Position numbers and translations under genes: made by a program. Below, piece after piece: positions 1 to 6,592 of a DNA stretch of 7,299 nt. Source of the DNA: an uncultured Campylobacter sp. (GTDB lineage: Bacteria > Campylobacterota > Campylobacteria > Campylobacterales > Campylobacteraceae); the NCBI RefSeq assembly GCF_938040115.1, contig NZ_CALHXD010000230.1, positions 1 to 7,299 on the forward strand, written 5' to 3'. Each line of letters opens with the position of its first letter. Position 1 is the first letter of the stretch. The notes under the pieces were generated by a model. That model was not told where the DNA came from. It made no database searches and was given only the letters and a program-made list of their open reading frames with translations.

Positions 1-69
1 CAGCTGCTGATCGAGGACTTCCACCGGCGGTTGGCTGATCCGGAGCCATCTATACTAAAAAACATTTAA
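1..69 (+). other. 3' tail of an unrecognised reading frame
   Basis: Frame 1 is open from the window edge to a TAA at 67-69 and reads QLLIEDFHRRLADPEPSI followed by LKNI. The first 50 bases are about 64% GC, while the DNA after them is strongly AT-rich. I do not recognise the protein family. The minus strand is also open here (an ATG at about 50-52 running off the edge), so the coding strand is uncertain. It may be the end of a gene from a GC-richer source or a mobile-element edge. Low confidence. Confidence 0.25.
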
Positions 70-106
70 AATCCCGATTTTACCGATATTTTAGAGCCTT
101 AAGTTT

Positions 107-176
107 TCTTATTTTTATTAATATTCCAATTTCTCGCCATGTTTTCTAAGTCAATCTAAGATGTCTTATTTTTATT
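107..176. repeat. Pair of 13-bp direct repeats
   Basis: TCTTATTTTTATT occurs at 107-119 and again at 164-176, so the copies start 57 bases apart. Both lie in AT-rich non-coding DNA upstream of the helix-turn-helix gene. The low complexity makes chance plausible; a protein-binding iteron or attachment-type repeat is only a guess. Confidence 0.35.
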
Positions 177-210
177 TTAAAGAACAAGAAAACAAGTTTT
201 TACTCTCGGC

Positions 211-232
211 TACTCTAAAGAACCATAGAGTA
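211..232. repeat. Short inverted repeat with 8-base loop
   Basis: TACTCTA at 211-217 pairs with TAGAGTA at 226-232 around the loop AAGAACCA. A further TACTCT lies at 201-206. The stem is short and AT-rich, without a following T-run, so it could be an operator half-site pair or chance. Confidence 0.3.
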
Positions 233-323
233 TTAAAAACTTTTCAAAAACTATCCAAAAACCACTCAAAATAACAAAAGTAAATGAAAAGTTGCTGTAA
301 TTATTTATGTGAGAACTAAGCAA

Positions 324-329
324 AAGGAG
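324..329 (+). promoter_or_regulatory. Ribosome binding site of the HTH gene
   Basis: AAGGAG lies 9 bases before the ATG at 339 and strongly supports that start for the small helix-turn-helix gene. It shows that the gene was once translated even though the frame is now interrupted. Confidence 0.7.
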
Positions 330-338
330 AAAAATAAT

Positions 339-629
339 ATGCTTAATGAACTATATAACGACGTAGAGTACAAAACACTTCTCGAGCATATAGCCAATCA
401 ATACAAAGGACAAGCGGTGCTAAATAGACAACAAACGGCTAAACTTCTTAGTGTTGGCACGTCGACTCTTGATTTGCGCATATCGTAGGGCAAGGATATT
501 CCTCACTATATTAAAATGGGCGGTGCAATGAATTCTCGTATGGCGTTTGCGATCTCGTCAAATTTAAGCGAGTTTTTGTTGTTCTTGGCTACTACTAAAT
601 TTAAGCGGATTGAAACCGACCCAAAATAA
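339..629 (+). pseudogene. Small helix-turn-helix (AlpA/excisionase-like) protein, interrupted by TAG
   Basis: Reading from ATG 339, the frame runs to a TAA at 627-629 and would encode 96 residues, but codon 50 (486-488) is TAG. Before the stop, residues about 28-49 (LNRQQTAKLLSVGTSTLDLR and on) look like a helix-turn-helix of the AlpA/MerR-like excisionase class. After it the frame continues with GKDIPHYIKMGGAMNSRMAF, the usual beta-hairpin wing and 'IKxGG' stretch of these proteins, then a leucine-rich end. The stop falls between recognition helix and wing, so the 49-residue product would lack the wing. Family members regulate mobile-element excision or nearby genes; the target here is unknown. 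The nonsense change could be real or an assembly error. Confidence 0.65.
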
Positions 630-635
630 TAAAGC

Positions 636-670
636 CTTACAAGCTAAACTAAATAAATTTAGCTTGTAAG
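636..670. terminator. Bidirectional terminator hairpin between convergent genes
   Basis: CTTACAAGCTAAA (636-648) and TTTAGCTTGTAAG (658-670) are perfect 13-base complements around a 9-base loop. The hairpin lies 6 bases after the stop of the helix-turn-helix gene and 9 bases past the stop of the convergent aldehyde dehydrogenase gene. The A/T ends of the arms and nearby T-rich DNA suit an intrinsic terminator working in both directions, although the flanking T-runs are short. Confidence 0.65.
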
Positions 671-679
671 CGGTTAAAT

Positions 680-2127
680 TTAAAACGGATATTTGTGATT
701 TCCCATGCCTTCGACGGTGATCCATTTTAGCTCGGTCATCTCCTCGATAGAAAAATGCCCGCCCTCGCGACCAAGCCCACTCATTTTTACTCCGCCGAAG
801 GGAATATGCGCCTCGTCTTGCAATGAAGGGCCGTTTACGTGCAGTATCCCCGTTTCTATTTCCTCGGCGCAGCGCAGATAGTCCGCGACATTTTGAGTGA
901 TGACAGTCGCGCTTAGTCCATAATCCGTACTATTAGCTAGTTCTATGGCCTCATCTAAATCTCGCGCTTTGATAATAGCCGCAACCGGCCCAAAAGCCTC
1001 GGTTGAAAAGATTTTCATATCAGTCGTAACGTCTGCAACGGTGGTCGGCATATAAAAGTTGTTTTTGCTCGTGCCACCTGTTAGTATCCGCGCGCCTTTT
1101 TTCTTTGCGTCGAGAATTAAATCATCGATAAATTCGCATTGTTTACGCTCGATAAGCGGCCCGATAATAGTGCGCGCATCGGTCGGATCGCCGACTTGTA
1201 AAATTTTAACTTTTTCCGTAAATTTGGAAACGAAATCGTCATAAATTTTTTCATGCACTATGATGCGCGAGCCTGCCATACAAATTTGACCTTGGTGCAT
1301 AAAGATACCGAAAAACGCGGTATTTACGGCATAGTTAATGTCCGCATCTTCGAGAACCAGAACGGGACTTTTTCCACCTAGCTCAAGGGTGCATTTTTTC
1401 ATATTTTTCGCCGCGCTTTGAGCTATATGCCTACCGACCTGGGTCGATCCCGTAAATGTTATCATGGATATACGCTTATCTTCTTGAAATGTTTCGCCAA
1501 GCACCTCTTTTGAGCACGGAATGATATTTAGCACGCCGGCCGGCAAACCGGCCTCTTGCAGGATTTCGCCGAATACCAAACCGCAAACGGGCGTGTTTGA
1601 TGATGGTTTTAATACAAAGCTATTTCCCGCCGCTATGGCAAAGGCAAATTTTTTTACTACTTAGAATCATTGGCGCATTAAACGGCGAAATTCCGGCGAT
1701 CACTCCCCGCGGACGACGAATAACATACGAAAAAACCCCGTCGTCGTTTGAAACGAAAATTTGTCCGGTCACGCGTCTAGCCTCACCCGCCGCAACGCGG
1801 AATATATCGCTAACGACGCTAATTTCAAAGTTGCATTTTGCGATCGTCGAGCCGCTTTCTCGTATCAATATGCCCCCTAATATCATCTGCTCTTCTTTCA
1901 AAAATTTCAGCCGCCCTTAAAAGCACGGCTTCCTTTTCGCGAGGAGTTGTTTTTGCCCAAAGCTTTTGCGCTTTATGCGCGCTTGCGATGGCTAGTTCGA
2001 TATCTTCCTTGCTAGCCATATGCGCTTTGGCAAACACCGAACCGTCGGCGGGATTTATGCTATCTACGATAGTGCCGGCGCTTGAGCTTACATACTTGCC
2101 GTCTATATATAGTTTGTACTCTTTCAC
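680..2127 (-). pseudogene. NAD(P)-dependent aldehyde dehydrogenase with two frameshifts
   Basis: Three reading-frame pieces join into one aldehyde dehydrogenase once two single bases are removed, giving exactly 481 residues, the usual family length. The family oxidises aldehydes to carboxylates with NAD(P) in the cytoplasm. In the repaired protein, the catalytic-site Asn is in SPFNAP (about 150), the cofactor-binding Lys in LKPS (about 173), the nucleotide fold in FTGSTQVG (224-231), the general-base Glu in LELGGKSP (about 248) and the nucleophile Cys in HQGQICMAGS (about 282). The last motif resembles benzaldehyde/vanillin dehydrogenase-like members, but the substrate is unknown. The start is GTG at 2125-2127 after AAGGAAAA. 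Frameshift one lies in the C5 run 1873-1877, frameshift two in the T7 run 1649-1655. Each looks like one extra base, so the gene is either a recent pseudogene or shows homopolymer sequencing errors. Confidence 0.85.
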
Positions 2128-2131
2128 GATA

Positions 2132-2139
2132 TTTTCCTT
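2132..2139 (-). promoter_or_regulatory. Ribosome binding site deciding the GTG start of the dehydrogenase
   Basis: Read on the minus strand, AAGGAAAA lies 4 bases before the GTG at 2127-2125. The encoded N-terminus (MKEYKLYIDGKYV) matches where aldehyde dehydrogenases normally begin, so GTG is preferred over any internal ATG. Confidence 0.55.
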
Positions 2140-2157
2140 GCCAGATTTTAAAGCTTG

Positions 2158-2163
2158 ATTATA
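2158..2163 (-). promoter_or_regulatory. Candidate -10 box for the aldehyde dehydrogenase
   Basis: The minus strand reads TATAAT here, about 30 bases upstream of the GTG start, leaving a 5' leader of roughly 20-25 bases. No clear -35 is seen, which is normal for epsilonproteobacterial sigma-70 promoters. The assignment rests on sequence match and position only. Confidence 0.4.
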
Positions 2164-2195
2164 TACTAGAAATTTTTACCGTATATTAAATTTGC

Positions 2196-2279
2196 TCAGT
2201 TTCCAGAAAGACCCTGCGGGCAAAGCTCTCCGCCTAGCTCATCCGTGTCGTCGATGCAAAGTAGAAATTTAAATTTCAT
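2196..2279 (-). pseudogene. Fragment of an IDDTD-motif (TiaS-like) protein, 27 codons
   Basis: The minus strand carries an ATG at 2279-2277, a GAGG ribosome site at 2291-2288, and an open frame of 27 codons ending in TGA. It reads MKFKFLLCIDDTDELGGE and then LCPQGLSGN. The opening 'hydrophobic-CIDDTD' is the N-terminal signature of proteins related to the tRNA-Ile2 agmatinylcytidine synthetase domain, which are normally hundreds of residues long. The fragment therefore looks like the 5' end of a gene whose body was lost, perhaps fused by deletion to an unrelated or C-terminal tail. The family assignment rests on one motif, and a genuine tiny peptide cannot be excluded. Confidence 0.4.
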
Positions 2280-2361
2280 TTTAAAATCCTCGATTTTTAA
2301 GTCAAATTTAACTATGCGTGAAATAAAATTAACTTTTTATATTTTAACAGTATTAATATCG

Positions 2362-2390
2362 TTAAAAACGTATTTTACAAAATATATAAT
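2362..2390 (+). promoter_or_regulatory. Candidate promoter of the TonB-dependent receptor
   Basis: TATAAT at 2385-2390 is about 28 bases before the receptor ATG, with a weak TTAAAA at 2362-2367 at 17-base spacing. An imperfect palindrome TAAAAACGTATTTTA (2363-2377) sits between the two elements and could be a repressor site. I see no clear match to a Fur box, although iron regulation would be expected for this type of gene. Confidence 0.4.
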
Positions 2391-2405
2391 AAAAATTTCA
2401 TTTCC

Positions 2406-2411
2406 AAGGAG
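2406..2411 (+). promoter_or_regulatory. Ribosome binding site of the receptor gene
   Basis: AAGGAG is placed 6 bases before ATG 2418, supporting this start for the TonB-dependent receptor. Confidence 0.65.
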
Positions 2412-2417
2412 TTATTA

Positions 2418-4389
2418 ATGAAAAGGATTGGCCTGATCGCCTGCTGTACTGCGATGGCGCTACACGACGAAGTGTTTACGCTAGGACAAGTCGAAGTCGT
2501 AGAAAACGCCCCTGGCGTACAAAAAAGCGACGCAAACGTCGTCGTCTTAGACGAACAAAAGTTGCAACGAGACGAGATAAAGCGCCTCTCGGAGGTCGCT
2601 TACAGCACGCCGGGCGTTTACGTAGATAAAAAAGGTCCGCGCGCAGAGCAAAATTTCTACGTTCGCGGCTTTGACGCGCGCAGAGTGCCGCTTTATATCG
2701 ACGGTATTCCCGTTTATATCCCGTATGACGGCAACGCGGACTTTGGACGATTTACGATATTTGATCTTAGCAGGATCGATATCTCAAAAGGCTCTAGCTC
2801 CGTGCTTTATGGCCCAAATACGATGGGCGGTGCGATAAATTTGATTACCAAAAAACCGACGAAAGAGCTTGAAGGCAGCGTCGGCTACGGCTTTGAGACG
2901 GGTAGAAACGCCAAGACCTACGGCAACAACGTTGATTTTGGTATCGGCACTAAGCAAGAGCTATTTTACGTGCAAGCCGGCGGTAGCTATATGGAGGATG
3001 CTGGACAGCAGATGTCTCATGACTTTAAACCGGGCGTTACTCGCAACGAAGACGGCGGCAGACGCGATAACTCCGTACAGCGCGATAAGAAATTTAATAT
3101 AAAATTCGGCTTCACGCCAAATGAGACCGACGAATACGCGATCGCCTATATCAATCAAAAAGGCGAAAAAGAGCAGCCGTACTATACGGGCCGTTACGCT
3201 AAATACAACATGGCAAAACGCTTCTGAGAGTGGCCGAGATGGGATAAAGAAAGCATATATTGGCTATCTCATACGCAGTTTGAAAACAGTCTATATATAA
3301 ACACCAAAGCCTTTTATGACAAATTTGTAAACGACCTAAACGGCATCAAGCCCGCGATGTTTAACAGCCACTACCGCGATAAAGGTTATGGATTTGGCAC
3401 AGAGATAGGCGGCGATATCGGCGATAGAGATGCGCTAAAATTTGCGGTTAACTATAAATTCGACGAACACAAAGAGCACGACGACGGCGAGCCGGTGCAG
3501 ACGTATCAGGATAAAACCTACAGCTTTGCGCTGGAAAATACCTACAAATTTACCGATTTTACGCGGCTGATTTTGGGCGTGAGCTACGATACTAGAGATG
3601 CGATCAAGGCTCAAGAATACGGCAAAATAACGTCTGCTACAAATACGCTTTATGACTTTGAGGTCGCCAAACGTCACACCTTTAACTACCAAGCCGCAAT
3701 CAAACACAGCTTTGACGGCAATGACGAGCTTAGCGTTAGCTTTGCTAAAAAGACATATTTTCCTAGCATGAAAGAGCGCTACTCAAAACGCTTCGGCCGC
3801 AACGAGCCAAATCCATACCTAAAGCCTGAGGTCGCCAATCACTACGAAGTCGGCTATCAAAGAAGCTTCGGCGAGGCTTTGAGACTGGAGACTGCGGTAT
3901 TTTACTCTAAGGTCAAAGACGCTATCGGCGAGCACAACATCATCGTAGGCGGCAAAAAGCTAGCTCAAGCCATAAACGTAGATAAAGCCGAATACAAGCT
4001 TTGAGCTCGGCGCGACCTATTTTGCGGGGCAAAATTTGGAGCTAGGCGGCAACTACACCTATATCAGCGCGAAATATAAAAGCGGTGCGGATAGTAGAGT
4101 TTACGACATACCTAAACACAAGGCTTTTGCTTACGTAGATTACAAGATCGTGCCTAAATTTAGCATTTACGCATCGCAGTATATGATCTCGAGCCGTTAC
4201 TCAAACTCTTACAAAGTAACAAAACTAGCGGGCTTTGGCGCAACGAACGTTAAATTTATCTACAAACCTACCGAAAGCCTAAGCGTCGAGGCTGGCATAT
4301 CAAATTTGTTTGATAAAAACTACGAGTATAGAGAAGGCTATCCGGAAGAGGGAAAGGTATTTTTCACGAATTTAAGATATAAATTCTAA
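2418..4389 (+). pseudogene. TonB-dependent outer membrane receptor, broken by a stop codon and a frameshift
   Basis: The repaired frame gives about 656-657 residues, normal for a TonB-dependent receptor that imports metal chelates across the outer membrane. Seen in order: a short signal peptide (about 1-16), a TonB-box-like stretch EVFTLGQVEVV (18-28), the plug domain (about 40-150) with YVRGFDARRVPLYIDGIPVY and the conserved ISKGSSSVLYGPNTMGGAIN, then a beta-barrel ending in the terminal Phe of LRYKF. Codon 270 (3225-3227) is TGA; the frame continues in register with EWPRWDKESIYWLSHTQF, so Trp (TGG) is the likely original. At 3996-4003 the frame shifts: EYK joins FELGATYFAGQN only after removing one base or restoring two. 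The natural stop product would have the plug but little barrel. It lies upstream of its probable ABC transporter. The substrate is unknown. Confidence 0.88.
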
Positions 4390-4398
4390 TTAGAATTT
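4381..4398. repeat. Perfect 18-bp palindrome over the receptor stop codon
   Basis: AAATTCTAATTAGAATTT is a perfect palindrome with no loop and covers the last codons and TAA of the receptor. It could be an operator for the downstream transport genes or chance in AT-rich DNA. It is too tight to form a normal hairpin. Confidence 0.4.
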
Positions 4399-4403
4399 GC
4401 AAG

Positions 4404-4433
4404 GCGGATCGCTCCAAAAATGAGTCGGTCCGC
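4404..4433 (+). terminator. Stem-loop between receptor and binding-protein genes
   Basis: Bases 4404-4414 pair with 4422-4433, giving 11 pairs including one G-T wobble and one bulged T at 4425, around the loop CAAAAAT. The stem is GC-rich and begins 15 bases after the receptor stop. It is followed by ATAAAATTT rather than a strong T-run, so it may be a weak or partial terminator, or an mRNA-processing stem. Confidence 0.5.
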
Positions 4434-4453
4434 ATAAAATTTGACTCTATTTA

Positions 4454-4491
4454 TATAATAAAATCTATTTTAAAATTTCTTTAGCTATACT
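4454..4491 (+). promoter_or_regulatory. Candidate -10 boxes for the binding-protein/transport operon
   Basis: TATAAT at 4454-4459 and TATACT at 4486-4491 both lie upstream of ATG 4518; the second would leave a leader of about 20 bases. With the preceding stem-loop, they suggest that the ABC transporter genes can be transcribed apart from the receptor. No clear -35 or Fur box is seen. Confidence 0.35.
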
Positions 4492-4517
4492 TTACGAAAT
4501 CATTTTAAAGGCGAAAA

Positions 4518-5573
4518 ATGTTTAAAAAAATTATCCTCTTTTTCTTTGCGTTTTTGGGCTTTTGCTTTGCGATGACGCCCGAGCAGATCAAGGACTACAT
4601 CGCTCAAAACAGCGAAAACATAGCTCAGCTGCAAGGCACTCCGTCTAAAATTTACGCTAGCTCGCCGCCGCTTTTATATATGCTCTACGCGCTTGATCCC
4701 ACTAAAATCAGCGGATCAAATTTCGAGTGGAACGACTACGAGCGGCCCTACGTCAAAAAAGAGGTGCAAGAGCAGCCAGTCGTGGGCGGCTTTTTCGGCC
4801 AGGGTAAAATTCCAAACGTCGAGATGCTGCTACGCCTAAATCCAGATCTCATCCTCGTAAACGCAAGCTCGCGCAACACCAAAAAGATGAGCGAGGTTTT
4901 CGGCTCTATCAAAAAACCGATGCTCTATCTAAGCGCGACGAAGCTCGAGGATTATCTGGACGGGTTTGAAATTTTGGGCGAAGTGACGGGCAAGCAGGAG
5001 CGCGCGGCACGTCTCATAAACTACGCGAAAGAGTCGCTAAATTTAACCGCGCAGATCGAGGAATACATCAGGAAAAATAATCTGCAAAAGGTGAAAATTT
5101 ACTACGCGCAGGGCGGCGACGGGCTAGCCACCGAGTGCGAGGGCTCGTGGCACGCGACGCTCATCGAGCGAGCCGGTGCGCAGAATGTGCATAAATGCAG
5201 CGAGGATCCAAACGCTAAATCTTTCGGGCGGGTAAAGATCAGCTTCGAGCAGCTCGTAAAATACGATCCCGACGTCATCCTCATCTACGAAAAAGAGCTG
5301 TTTGATAAAATTTACGGCGATCCCAAGTGGCAGCTGCTGGGCGCGGTGAAAAACAAAAAGGCCTACTACATCCCGCGCGAGCCATTTTCGTGGTTTGACC
5401 GCCCTCCTTCGTTTATGAGGTTTTTGGGGCTAAAATGGCTGGTAAATTTAATCTACCCCGAAGCGTTTAAATTTGACATGGTCCGCGAGACGCGCGAGTT
5501 TTACAAGCTATTTTTAGATCTTGAGCTCACAGACGAGCAAATTTATAAAATTTTAGGACGGGGCGCCGAGTGA
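4518..5573 (+). CDS. Periplasmic metal-chelate binding protein of an ABC transporter (BtuF/FepB/HemV-2 type)
   Basis: This is the one intact gene of the uptake locus, 351 residues, starting at an ATG preceded by AAAGG. Residues 1-18 form a signal peptide (MFKKIILFFFAFLGFCFA), probably cut by signal peptidase I because the Cys lacks a good lipobox. The rest is a class III (Peripla_BP_2) binding protein: the first lobe contains SKIYASSPPLLYMLYALDP (43-61) and the NPDLILV strand (108-114), a long helix follows, and the second lobe contains YYAQGGDGLATECEGSWHAT (195-214), AGAQNV (219-224), YDPDVILI (249-256) and RPPSFMRFLGLKWLVNLIYP (295-314). These last motifs fit the HemV-2/MolA-like subgroup. 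Cys207 and Cys227 could form a disulfide. It would hand a metal or metal chelate to the adjacent FecCD permease. Iron-siderophore, haem, molybdate or nickel cannot be told apart here. Confidence 0.88.
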   Translation: MFKKIILFFFAFLGFCFAMTPEQIKDYIAQNSENIAQLQGTPSKIYASSPPLLYMLYALDPTKISGSNFEWNDYERPYVKKEVQEQPVVGGFFGQGKIPNVEMLLRLNPDLILVNASSRNTKKMSEVFGSIKKPMLYLSATKLEDYLDGFEILGEVTGKQERAARLINYAKESLNLTAQIEEYIRKNNLQKVKIYYAQGGDGLATECEGSWHATLIERAGAQNVHKCSEDPNAKSFGRVKISFEQLVKYDPDVILIYEKELFDKIYGDPKWQLLGAVKNKKAYYIPREPFSWFDRPPSFMRFLGLKWLVNLIYPEAFKFDMVRETREFYKLFLDLELTDEQIYKILGRGAE

Positions 5574-5583
5574 GTAAAGAAAG

Positions 5584-6592
5584 ATGAGCAAAAAGGCGTT
5601 TGCGTTTTTAGCCCTGCTGCTGGCGCTTTGCGTCGCGGGCTCGCTGCTGCTTGGCAAATACGGCTTTAGCGCAGAGGACTACGCGCGCTACGTCACGGCG
5701 CTGCTGCGGGGCGAAAGCTTAAAAGATTTCGAGGTCATGCACACGCTCCTGCTCGAGATCCGCCTGCCGCGCATACTTGCCTGCGTACTCATCGGTGCGA
5801 GCCTCGCGATCAGCGGCGCGGCGTATCAGGCGATGTTTGTAAACCCGCTCGTTAGCCCCTCGATCCTGGGCGTTCTAAGCGGCGCGGGATTTGGCGCAGC
5901 GATCGGGATGTTTTTCAAATTTAACGAATATCTTATCCAGCTTAGCACCTTCGCTTTTGGCTTTTTAGCCGTGCTTGTGGTCCTTGGCGTATCGGCACTT
6001 TACTCACGTAGCGGTAGCGTCATCGTGCTGGTTCTAGACGGCGTCATCAGCGGCTCGCTCTTTACTTCGCTGCTCTCGGTGCTAAAATACGCCGCAGACC
6101 CGAACGACGCGCTTCCGGCGATCACATATTTTTTTGATGGGAAGTCTTGACTTTGCATCAAAAAACTTCATAGCTATCTCTATCTTGCCGATGTGCATGG
6201 GCGTTTTACTGCTTTTGCTTAGCGGAAAGTACCTAAATGCGCTAAGTCTTGGCGAGGACGAGGCAAAGAGCCTTGGTATAAACACAACTTACGTTAAAAT
6301 TTTTGTTATCGTAACGGCTACATTTGTAAGCGCACTAAGCGTAACGATCGCAGGCGTCATCGGCTGGATAAGACTTATCGTGCCGCATATCGCACGCTTT
6401 ATCTTCGGCGCCGATAACCGCGCGGTGCTTGCTAGCTCGGCGATGATCGGCGCGATATTTCTGCTATTTTGCGACAGCTTCTCGCGGCTCATTTTTACCT
6501 TCGAAATTCCCATCGGCATCGTGACCTCGCTATTTGGCATTCCGATGTTTATCGTCGTGCTTCACCGCGCTAAAAAGGGCATTTGGCGATGA
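5584..6592 (+). pseudogene. FecCD-family ABC permease with a frameshift in a T7 run
   Basis: Two overlapping frames make one permease of 335 residues once a single T is removed from the T7 run at 6129-6135; without the repair, translation ends at TGA 6148-6150 after 188 residues. It is an inner-membrane, multi-span subunit pairing with the ATPase. Visible family motifs: RLPRILACVLIGASLAISGA (60-79), NPLVSPSILGVLSGAGFGA (87-105) and, in the second half, the ATPase-contacting loop GWIRLIVPHIARFIFG. The break lies within LPAITYFLMGSL, so the truncated protein would lose about the last 45% of its membrane segments. The start is 10 bases after the binding-protein stop, with a weak purine-rich site, and its end overlaps the ATPase start as ATGA, so the genes form one operon. 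The indel could be real, a sequencing error, or corrected by transcriptional slippage. Confidence 0.87.

Larger units (their letters stand above)
70..338. other. AT-rich non-coding stretch before the HTH gene
   Basis: No supportable gene, tRNA or rRNA is visible here. The stretch holds a 13-bp direct repeat TCTTATTTTTATT at 107-119 and 164-176. It also holds a small inverted repeat, TACTCTA (211-217) and TAGAGTA (226-232), with an 8-base loop. The composition fits a regulatory or attachment-type region upstream of a small DNA-binding gene, but no promoter can be assigned firmly. Confidence 0.5.

Noticed and set aside
70..338. tRNA gene or CRISPR array in the AT-rich region
   Set aside because: No cloverleaf-like arms or T-loop motif, and no regularly spaced repeats beyond one pair of AT-rich 13-mers.
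1059..2158. Plus-strand open frames opposite the aldehyde dehydrogenase
   Set aside because: They lie antisense to a clear aldehyde dehydrogenase, lack family resemblance and ribosome sites, and are read as shadow frames.
2280..2417. Fur box upstream of the receptor
   Set aside because: Expected from gene type, but no stretch matches the repeated GATAAT-like pattern well enough.
3225..3227. TGA read as tryptophan or selenocysteine
   Set aside because: Other genes in the window end properly at TGA, and no selenocysteine-insertion hairpin is evident just after it; a receptor barrel has no reason to use selenocysteine.
2869..3707. Small frames on both strands inside the receptor
   Set aside because: They overlap a gene with strong TonB-dependent receptor motifs and show no domain or start signal of their own.
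6129..6136. Programmed ribosomal frameshift in the permease
   Set aside because: The repair needs a +1 step on a T7 run, no stimulatory signal is visible, and the family does not use frameshifting. Kept only as a slippage possibility.
5102..6540. Minus-strand frames opposite the binding protein and permease
   Set aside because: They are low-complexity or hydrophobic-complement translations antisense to recognised transporter genes.
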